DNA of 8,219 bases, taken from assembly GCA_002333125.1 (NCBI GenBank), contig DDBM01000213.1, positions 193-8,411 of the forward strand, in the 5' to 3' direction. A program made the position numbers and the translations under genes. The DNA is from Moraxellaceae bacterium UBA2032 (GTDB taxonomy: Bacteria; Pseudomonadota; Gammaproteobacteria; Pseudomonadales; Moraxellaceae). Under the pieces are notes generated by a model that searched no databases, was not told the origin of the DNA, and worked only from the letters and a program-made list of their open reading frames with translations. Position 1 is the stretch's first letter. Every line of letters begins with the position of its first letter. Positions 1-5,290 of the stretch are shown in pieces.

Positions 1-701
1 GTCGGATGGCCAAGCAATTAACCAAACATTATCACGTCATCGCCATTGATTTACCTGCACACGGCGATAGCAATATTTTGATGGATAAAAGCTATACCGT
101 CCCCGAACAAGCCAAACGGGTGATTGCCATTATGGATAAGCTGCAATTAACGCAGCCTGTACATATTATGGGGCATTCGATGGGGGGTGCGATTGCATTT
201 TATGTTGCCTATCTTGCACCAAGTCATGTTAAAAGTTTGGCTCTAATGAGTTCGGCAGGGGTGATTTCGCCACAGCCTAGCGAGTTATATTTGCGTAATC
301 AAAAAGGTGAAAATCCGTTAATTGTCCGCAATAAAGATGACTATAAAAAGATGTTGGCGTTTACCATGAGTGATGCGCCTTATATTCCTTCGCCTGTGAT
401 TGCCACTTTAACGCGTATTTCTATTGCGCGTGAAAAAATTGGTGAAAAAATATACCAAGAACTTAATCCAAAGTATTTTCTCAATCCTGAAGATGTATTA
501 CCGCAAATTAAAGTACCCACTTTAGTGTTATGGGGCGATCAAGACAAGGTGATTAATGTGAGTAGCGCCGAAGTCTTTAAACGATTGATACCTCAAGCAC
601 AAGTGGTAATTTTTAACGGTATCGGTCATGCGCCGCAACTTGAACACACCAAAGAAACGGCACAAGCCTATGAGACATTTTTAACCAGCGTTAAGCCTTA
701 A
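1..701 (+). CDS. Alpha/beta hydrolase, lipase/esterase type, N-terminus cut by the window edge
   Basis: This is the C-terminal part of a serine hydrolase of the alpha/beta fold, probably acting on acyl esters such as mono- or triacylglycerols. Numbering from the first visible Met (base 6), the nucleophile elbow is GHSMGG with Ser58, the acid is probably Asp180 in WGDQDKV, and the catalytic His is His208 in GIGHAPQ. The strand and turn AIDLPAHGDS (residues 13-22) normally lies about 60 residues into such proteins. The usual HGFG oxyanion motif is absent, so the gene starts before the window and the Met at base 6 is almost certainly internal (the frame stays open to the left edge). The cap region (about 85-165) resembles the Moraxella Lip3/ABHD6-like lipases more than E. 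coli BioH. The stop codon is 9 bp before bioD, so the two are probably co-transcribed. A role as pimeloyl-ACP methyl ester esterase is possible but unproven. Confidence 0.85.
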   Translation, partial: RMAKQLTKHYHVIAIDLPAHGDSNILMDKSYTVPEQAKRVIAIMDKLQLTQPVHIMGHSMGGAIAFYVAYLAPSHVKSLALMSSAGVISPQPSELYLRNQKGENPLIVRNKDDYKKMLAFTMSDAPYIPSPVIATLTRISIAREKIGEKIYQELNPKYFLNPEDVLPQIKVPTLVLWGDQDKVINVSSAEVFKRLIPQAQVVIFNGIGHAPQLEHTKETAQAYETFLTSVKP

Positions 702-705
702 AGGA
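701..705 (+). promoter_or_regulatory. Ribosome binding site of bioD
   Basis: The sequence AAGGA lies 5 bases before the bioD ATG and overlaps the last base of the upstream stop codon. This fixes the bioD start and favours translation coupled with the upstream hydrolase gene. Confidence 0.7.
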
Positions 706-710
706 TAAAT

Positions 711-1400
711 ATGCCAAGTTTTTTTATTACAGGAACAGACACCAGCATAGGTAAAACAACGGTTGCTTGTGCCTTGTTACAAGCAGCTAATGGGCAAGGC
801 TTAACAACCTTAGGTATTAAACCGATTGCCTCAGGTTGTGAGCAAACACCTGATGGCTTGCGTAACAGTGATGCTTTGTTATTACAACAGTACAGTAGCC
901 TAAAACTGCCGTATCAAGAAGTAAATCCAATTACTTTGCTTGAGCCATTGTCGCCTCATTTAGCCGCCAAACAAGCAGGGCGACGCTTAACGATGAACCA
1001 ATTAGTAGGCTATACCCGCGCTACCTTAACGCATCGGCCACAGTTTTGTGTGGTTGAAGGCGCAGGTGGTTGGCGTGTGCCAATTAATGACCGAGAAATG
1101 CTGTCTTCTTTGCCCAAAGAATTAAACCTGCCCGTTATTTTGGTGGTGGGTATGCGTTTAGGGTGTTTGAATCATGCCTTGTTAAGTGCAGAGGCGATTA
1201 TTAAAGATGGCTTACGTTTGGCGGGTTGGGTGGCTAATAGCATTGACCCACAAATGTTGGCTTTTGAAGACAATGTAGCTACCTTAAGTCACATATTACG
1301 CGCACCTTGTTTGGGTGTGTTGCCGCATCAAACCATCGCCAATATAGAACAACTCGCAAATTGTTTAAACTTAGAGATGCTATTAGCCAAGCCCGTATAA
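711..1400 (+). CDS. bioD: ATP-dependent dethiobiotin synthetase BioD
   Basis: BioD is a cytoplasmic enzyme that closes the ureido ring of 7,8-diaminopelargonic acid with CO2 and ATP, the penultimate step of biotin synthesis. The 229-residue length fits the family (E. coli BioD is about 225). Visible motifs are the P-loop GTDTSIGKT (residues 8-16, with Lys15), GIKPIASG with Lys37 at the position of the substrate-binding lysine, VVEGAGGWRVPI around Glu116 (metal and substrate binding), VVGMRLGCLNHALL (146-159) and WVANSID (173-179), the usual nucleotide-base-binding region. The ATG is supported by AAGGA 5 bases upstream. No other biotin gene is in the window; bioB, bioF or bioC may lie to the left. 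The stop codon sits inside a perfect TATAAT that may serve the next gene. Confidence 0.96.
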   Translation: MPSFFITGTDTSIGKTTVACALLQAANGQGLTTLGIKPIASGCEQTPDGLRNSDALLLQQYSSLKLPYQEVNPITLLEPLSPHLAAKQAGRRLTMNQLVGYTRATLTHRPQFCVVEGAGGWRVPINDREMLSSLPKELNLPVILVVGMRLGCLNHALLSAEAIIKDGLRLAGWVANSIDPQMLAFEDNVATLSHILRAPCLGVLPHQTIANIEQLANCLNLEMLLAKPV

Positions 1401-1401
1401 T
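1371..1401 (+). promoter_or_regulatory. Candidate promoter for the C13 peptidase gene
   Basis: A perfect -10 hexamer TATAAT (1396-1401) overlaps the bioD stop codon. The best -35 match is the weak TTAGAG (1371-1376) at a 19-bp spacing. Transcription would start near 1408 and leave a leader of about 20 bases before the ATG at 1428. The weak -35 and long spacer keep this tentative; read-through from bioD is the alternative. Confidence 0.3.
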
Positions 1402-1427
1402 TTTATGCTACTATTCGGCCGTACTTC

Positions 1428-2819
1428 ATGGATTTAAGCACTATGTCTTATCGGCCCCTTGGCCTTTTTGCCCGCTCCTTTATAGATAATTTTTTGGCCG
1501 CGCTGATGATGCTTTTAGGCTTAAAGCGCGCCTTTAAACATTTACATCCCACGCCAAGTCAGTTTTTAATCTTTCTTGTAGGCAGTTTATTAACCACCTT
1601 GAGTTTTGACTTAATTAGTCAAGGCTTGGATGGCGAGCTACAACCTGTAGGCTTTGCCTCATATATTATTCCTCCTTTTTTATTATTAATTATGGGCGTG
1701 TTTATCTCGCAGCGTTATGGTGTGGGACGTTTTGTTTTATCGCCCGCTATTTTGTGGTTGGCAGCAGATATTTTTGTAGGTGTTTTACAATCAACTATTC
1801 AGTGGGTCGGGCAACAAGGTTGGTTGCCTGTAGGCTCGGATGTGTGGGTGCCGTATTTGTATCCTGTGTTGTTTGCATGGCCAACGGCTGCCTTAATGTT
1901 TATTTTTGGCCGACAATTGGCATGGGTTTGGTGGTTAAGAATTATCAATATTGTGGTGGCGGTGGCGGTATTATTCGCATGGTTTAGTACATTTGCTGAC
2001 CAACGCTTGTGGTATGCCATTGAAGAAAGTGTGCCAGAAAGAGTCCCTAATATTACCCAAGAATCTGCTTTTTATGTGCAGCCCCTATTGTTAAATCGTG
2101 CCTTAGCACAATTGCAAGAGGGTGAAGAGGGTGTTACTGATTGGTATTTTTTAGGGGTAGGTGGGGCTGCTTATCAAAGTGTGTTTAGACGCGAAGTGGA
2201 GTCGGTACAAAGTTTATTTGATAATCGCTTTTCGGCAGATGGTCACTCGATGGTATTGATAAATGATGATGACACCACCTTGAGCCAACCGATTGCCACG
2301 CGTACCAGTATTAGCAAAGCTATCGAAACCATCGGCGAGCGCATGAACAAAGACGAAGATGTCTTGTTTTTGTTTTTAACCTCTCATGGTACAGCCGATG
2401 GTGTATTTGAGTTAAATAATGCGCCGCTACAAATTCAAAGCCTAACGCCAGATTGGTTGAAAACCCAATTAGATAGTGCAGGAATTAAATGGCGAGTTGT
2501 GGTGGTTTCATCTTGTTTTTCGGGAACATTTATTCCACCGTTGCAAGACACAAACAGTTTGATTATTACCGCGTCAGCAGCCAATAAAACCTCATTTGGA
2601 TGTGCCGATGATGCCGACTTTACCTATTTTGGTCGCGCATTTTTTGATGAGGCGTTACGTCAAGAGCATTCTTTAGTTAAGGCTTTTGAGGCAGCTAAAG
2701 TGAGTATTGCCGAGCGAGAAAAAGAAGAGGGTTTTGCGCCATCTCAGCCACAAATATATATGGGTGCAGAGATGGAACAAGCCTTACCTGTGTTAGAGCA
2801 AGGCTTGTTTCCAGAGTAA
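1428..2819 (+). CDS. Membrane-anchored C13-family (legumain-like) cysteine peptidase
   Basis: This 463-residue protein has a hydrophobic N-terminal half and a soluble C-terminal clan CD peptidase domain. Five likely membrane segments lie near residues 46-62, 75-94, 102-120, 140-160 and 168-188. Positive charges in the N-terminus, in the SQRYGVGR loop (94-101) and in the GRQ...WWLR loop (161-171) suggest those face the cytoplasm, which puts the catalytic domain (about 215-450) in the periplasm. The catalytic pair fits Peptidase_C13: His320 in FLFLTSHGTADG and Cys363 in VVVVSSCFSG, each after a hydrophobic strand. The family includes legumain and the GPI transamidase subunit GPI8/PIG-K; its bacterial members have no well-established substrate. 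The start could be base 1428 or the in-frame ATG at 1443 (Met6); neither has a clear Shine-Dalgarno sequence. The gene follows bioD by 27 bp, but nothing ties it to biotin. It ends one base from the convergent WS/DGAT stop. Confidence 0.85.
   Translation: MDLSTMSYRPLGLFARSFIDNFLAALMMLLGLKRAFKHLHPTPSQFLIFLVGSLLTTLSFDLISQGLDGELQPVGFASYIIPPFLLLIMGVFISQRYGVGRFVLSPAILWLAADIFVGVLQSTIQWVGQQGWLPVGSDVWVPYLYPVLFAWPTAALMFIFGRQLAWVWWLRIINIVVAVAVLFAWFSTFADQRLWYAIEESVPERVPNITQESAFYVQPLLLNRALAQLQEGEEGVTDWYFLGVGGAAYQSVFRREVESVQSLFDNRFSADGHSMVLINDDDTTLSQPIATRTSISKAIETIGERMNKDEDVLFLFLTSHGTADGVFELNNAPLQIQSLTPDWLKTQLDSAGIKWRVVVVSSCFSGTFIPPLQDTNSLIITASAANKTSFGCADDADFTYFGRAFFDEALRQEHSLVKAFEAAKVSIAEREKEEGFAPSQPQIYMGAEMEQALPVLEQGLFPE
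2774..2811. terminator. Inverted repeat at convergent gene ends, candidate bidirectional terminator
   Basis: AACAAGCCTT (2776-2785) and AAGGCTTGTT (2800-2809) are a perfect 10-bp inverted repeat around a 14-base loop. In + strand RNA, a G-U (2775/2810) and a G-C pair (2774/2811) extend the stem to 12 bp. It lies within the last codons of the peptidase gene, 5 bases before its stop codon and just past the WS/DGAT stop on the other strand. The + strand right arm ends in T-rich TTGTTT, but neither side has a long U-tract, so intrinsic termination would be weak and the function is inferred from position. Confidence 0.4.
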
Positions 2820-2820
2820 G

Positions 2821-4173
2821 TTAGGCCAATTTTGCCGCTTGCTCTAATTCATCTAAGGCATCATCAAGATAGCCCAATAAGCGTTGCATACTAGGCAAGG
2901 CTTTACGGCAGGCAATTAAACCAAATTCTAGGCTATCTACATAGCTAGTAAGAGTCATGTTTAAAGCCATGCCATCTAACACAATCGACACAGGATAAAA
3001 ACCGTCTAATTCTGCACCATTCCAATACATGGTTTCTTTAGGGCCAGGTACGTTAGAAATAACCACATTAAACGCTTGCAGTTTAGGGGCAATGCCTGTC
3101 ATTAAATTCATACCGCTAATGCTATACACTAAAGCACTATAGGCCATAATTTCGCTAGGGCTCATACGGCTAAAGCGGTCTTTGGCATTTTTTACCGAGC
3201 GATGAATAATGTTTAAACGTGCCATTGGGTCAGCTAGATGTGTACCTAAATTAGCTAAAATCATGGTGATTTGATTGCCACCGTCGCTGTCATCTTGGCG
3301 CAAAGACATCGGCACCATGGCAATTAGTGGTTTACATGGTAGGGCGTTTAAATATAATAAATAAGTACGCAAAGCCCCCGAACACATCGCCATCACCACA
3401 TCGTTAATCGTTACACCTAGTTTTTTACTAATCGCTTTAATGCGTGGTAAATCATAAGATTGAGCTGCAAAACGGCGCGAGCCACTAACCCGTTGATTTA
3501 AAATGCTTTTAGGGGCTTGAAATACCGAAACATAATCGGGGTCATGTTCGTAAGAGGCTTTAATGGCTTGATAGAGTTCTTTGGCGACTTTAGGCACGCT
3601 TGAGGCTTGATGACGTAAGTTATTGATTGTTTCGGCAAAGTTGTTTAATGCGGTGGTTTCGGCTTTAGGGCGTTTGTCACGTTTAATAGCCCAAAGTGGT
3701 ACAGACGTTTTGTGATTTGGGTCAGAAGATAGCGACTTTTGAGCAATCCGCATCCCTGCAACGCCATCAATCACGGCATGGTGCATTTTAAAGTACAAAG
3801 CAAAACGGTTACCTTCGATTCCTTCAATTAAATGACACTCCCACAACGGCTTGGCGCGGTCTAATAAAGAGCTATGAGATTGAGAAACATAAGCTAATAG
3901 TTCACGCACACGACCTGGTTCTGGTAGGGCAATGTGTCTAAAATGATGTTCTAAATCAAACTCTTCATCTTCTTCCCAAAACATACCTTCTACACGTTGA
4001 TTAAATGGACTAACAGGAGGTGTGACTGCTTTAAATTGAGCCGCAATGTCTTGCACAAAGTTAGCATCAGCATCGGCTGGAATTTTAAATAACATTAATC
4101 CGCCAACGTGCATCGGTTGTTGACGGCGTTCTAACCATAAAAAAGCTTGATCTATAGGGCCAAGTGCGCGCAT
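2821..4173 (-). CDS. Wax ester synthase/diacylglycerol acyltransferase (WS/DGAT)
   Basis: This enzyme transfers acyl groups from acyl-CoA to fatty alcohols or diacylglycerol, making wax esters or triacylglycerol for storage at the inner face of the membrane and in lipid inclusions. The 450-residue protein is full length for the bacterial family (Acinetobacter baylyi AtfA is about 458). It begins with the typical PIDQAFLWLE (6-15) and PMHVGG (20-25). It carries PLWECHLIEG (109-118), the catalytic HHAVIDG (His131, His132, Asp136, Gly137), the conserved Asn257-Asp258 in VTINDVVMAM, and NVVISNVPGP (369-378). The ATG is supported by AAGGAG 6 bases upstream. It is transcribed alone, tail to tail with the peptidase gene. 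Bacteria often carry several paralogues, so the substrate preference (wax ester or triacylglycerol) cannot be read from the sequence. Confidence 0.94.
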   Translation of the reverse strand: MRALGPIDQAFLWLERRQQPMHVGGLMLFKIPADADANFVQDIAAQFKAVTPPVSPFNQRVEGMFWEEDEEFDLEHHFRHIALPEPGRVRELLAYVSQSHSSLLDRAKPLWECHLIEGIEGNRFALYFKMHHAVIDGVAGMRIAQKSLSSDPNHKTSVPLWAIKRDKRPKAETTALNNFAETINNLRHQASSVPKVAKELYQAIKASYEHDPDYVSVFQAPKSILNQRVSGSRRFAAQSYDLPRIKAISKKLGVTINDVVMAMCSGALRTYLLYLNALPCKPLIAMVPMSLRQDDSDGGNQITMILANLGTHLADPMARLNIIHRSVKNAKDRFSRMSPSEIMAYSALVYSISGMNLMTGIAPKLQAFNVVISNVPGPKETMYWNGAELDGFYPVSIVLDGMALNMTLTSYVDSLEFGLIACRKALPSMQRLLGYLDDALDELEQAAKLA

Positions 4174-4179
4174 AAAAAT

Positions 4180-4185
4180 CTCCTT
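4180..4185 (-). promoter_or_regulatory. Ribosome binding site of the WS/DGAT gene
   Basis: On the - strand this reads AAGGAG, a strong Shine-Dalgarno sequence 6 bases before the ATG, which confirms the chosen start. Confidence 0.75.
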
Positions 4186-4213
4186 GTACTCTTTATTTGA
4201 ATTTCTTGTGACT

Positions 4214-4242
4214 AGCCTAAAAGTTTAACCAAGTCTTGTCTA
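4214..4242 (-). promoter_or_regulatory. Weak candidate promoter for the WS/DGAT gene
   Basis: On the - strand TAGACA (4237-4242) matches the -35 consensus at five of six bases. It is followed after 17 bp by TAGGCT (4214-4219), a poor -10 match. The placement would give a leader of about 35 bases. Given the AT-rich background, this is only the best of several weak options. Confidence 0.22.
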
Positions 4243-4329
4243 ATGTTTTAGGGTAAACGTTTTGATTTTTTAAAGCGCGGTTTGTGTGTTTTGAGGCGTT
4301 GCTTAGGGTCTATTGATGTTTGGATTTAG

Positions 4330-4373
4330 CCCTTACCCCCACCTCTCCCTGTGCGAGAGAGCTAGAGTGAGGG
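4330..4373. repeat. REP-like degenerate extragenic palindrome
   Basis: A pyrimidine-rich left half starting CCCTTAC (4330-4336) is mirrored by GTGAGGG (4367-4373). Inside it CTCTC (4343-4347) pairs with GAGAG (4355-4359) around a 7-base loop. The look (CCCT-ACCCC-CTCTCCC ... GAGAG-GCTAGAGTGAGGG) is that of the dispersed extragenic palindromes common between genes in many gammaproteobacteria. It lies between the nitroreductase stop and the WS/DGAT start, both on the - strand, where it may stabilise or end the nitroreductase transcript. Apart from this element, the weak promoter and the ribosome binding site, I see nothing clear in the 282-bp gap 4174-4455. Confidence 0.5.
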
Positions 4374-4455
4374 AGGAATAGTATAATGTGCTACAAACTG
4401 TAGTCGAAAATAGGTAGTTAGCTTAAAAGTCAACAGCTTCTAACTTTGTAAAACA

Positions 4456-5229
4456 TTAAACCTCATGCACAAATAAACTTCTATCAAAACGAACTTGTGG
4501 CCAAAACACACCATCATCAGCACGTTCGCCTGCACCAACGACCATAATTGGAAAAGCCCCATCTTTTAAATTAAGCAATTTACTCACTCTTACTGCATCA
4601 AAGCCTTCCATCATACAGGTATCAAAACCATGCGCTCTAAAGGCTAATACAAGGTTTTCGCAGGCCAAAGCCGTGCTTTTGGCTGCCCATAATTCTACTT
4701 CGCTCTTTGTGTAAGGCCCTCTAGGTACAGCAGCAACCAAACCACCCAAAGCAAAAGCCGCTTTTTTGGCATAGGCAAAACTATTCATGGGGCCAGAGGC
4801 GTAATTATAAGGAATAAGTTGGTAATAGCGTTTAACTAAAGGTGGTACATCGGGCATAGGCCATTCGCGCAGCATTTGTTTGGCAAAGTCATCAACACGG
4901 TCAGTTCGGGCGACACACACAATAAGTTCGGCGGCAGTTTTAGCGGCCAATTGGCTCATACACGCTTTGACTAATTTAGCTTTTTTGTCGATTGAGCGTA
5001 CTACATAAAATTCCCATTGTTGCAAACCCGACGAGCAGGGCGCAAGCAAGGCCATATCTAAGCAGTCATCTAAGACGGCTTGAGGAATTGCTTTGTTGGT
5101 AAATTTGCGTACTGAGCGGCGGCTAGTAACCACTTTACGAAAATTATCTACGTCAATATCGTGAGGTGCTGCTTCGTAATAGCGTGCTTTACCATTGATA
5201 ACAATACTGTTGTTAGTTGACTCTGACAT
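4456..5229 (-). CDS. Nitroreductase-family FMN-dependent oxidoreductase
   Basis: This 257-residue cytoplasmic flavoprotein belongs to the nitroreductase fold family, whose members use NAD(P)H and FMN to reduce nitro compounds, quinones or related electrophiles. The FMN phosphate-binding signature SRRSVRKF (36-43) is clear. It is followed by LLAPCSSGLQQWEFYVV (61-77), the usual 'ApS..N.Q.w.f' region but with Gly-Leu where Asn is common. Further on are ENLVLAFRAHGFDTCMMEGFD (191-211, the family's C-terminal helix and loop) and VVGAGERADDG (230-240). About 30 residues precede the FMN motif, more than in minimal members. The ATG has only a weak AAGAG 7 bases upstream. It follows uvrA by 57 bp and may be in its operon or use its own promoter. 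The physiological substrate cannot be inferred, and a direct role in repair is not implied by the position. Confidence 0.88.
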   Translation of the reverse strand: MSESTNNSIVINGKARYYEAAPHDIDVDNFRKVVTSRRSVRKFTNKAIPQAVLDDCLDMALLAPCSSGLQQWEFYVVRSIDKKAKLVKACMSQLAAKTAAELIVCVARTDRVDDFAKQMLREWPMPDVPPLVKRYYQLIPYNYASGPMNSFAYAKKAAFALGGLVAAVPRGPYTKSEVELWAAKSTALACENLVLAFRAHGFDTCMMEGFDAVRVSKLLNLKDGAFPIMVVGAGERADDGVFWPQVRFDRSLFVHEV

Positions 5230-5261
5230 GACTTTACTCTTATGGCTAAGGACTTTGTTTT

Positions 5262-5290
5262 AGACTACTCAATAATTCGATAGTTGTCAA
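5262..5290 (-). promoter_or_regulatory. Candidate nitroreductase promoter overlapping the uvrA stop
   Basis: On the - strand a perfect -35 TTGACA (5285-5290) shares bases with the uvrA TGA stop. Exactly 17 bp further is TAGTCT (5262-5267), which keeps the important first TA and last T of a -10 hexamer. Transcription would begin near 5255, about 25 bases before the nitroreductase ATG. The spacing is good but the -10 is weak. Confidence 0.38.

Noticed and set aside
1..701. Calling the first gene bioH outright.
   Set aside because: The cap region is lipase-like, the N-terminus is missing, and adjacency to bioD alone does not establish the function.
1307..1489. A 60-codon frame bridging bioD and the peptidase gene.
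   Set aside because: It overlaps both real genes in another frame and shows no ribosome binding site or family features.
1954..1968. A GGTGGC-type short tandem repeat that might allow phase variation.
   Set aside because: It has only about two and a half copies, encodes an ordinary hydrophobic stretch (VVAVAV), and a 6-base unit would not shift the frame.
1754..2020. Short open frames on both strands inside the peptidase membrane region.
   Set aside because: They are shadows of the membrane-spanning coding sequence; the main frame carries the conserved features.
4382..4387. A perfect TATAAT on the + strand between nitroreductase and WS/DGAT.
   Set aside because: No -35 element lies at a suitable distance and no rightward gene follows; it would only produce antisense RNA to the nitroreductase.
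4391..4403. A small CTACA/TGTAG hairpin downstream of the nitroreductase as terminator.
   Set aside because: A 5-bp stem with a 3-base loop and no convincing U-tract is too weak and is expected by chance in AT-rich DNA.
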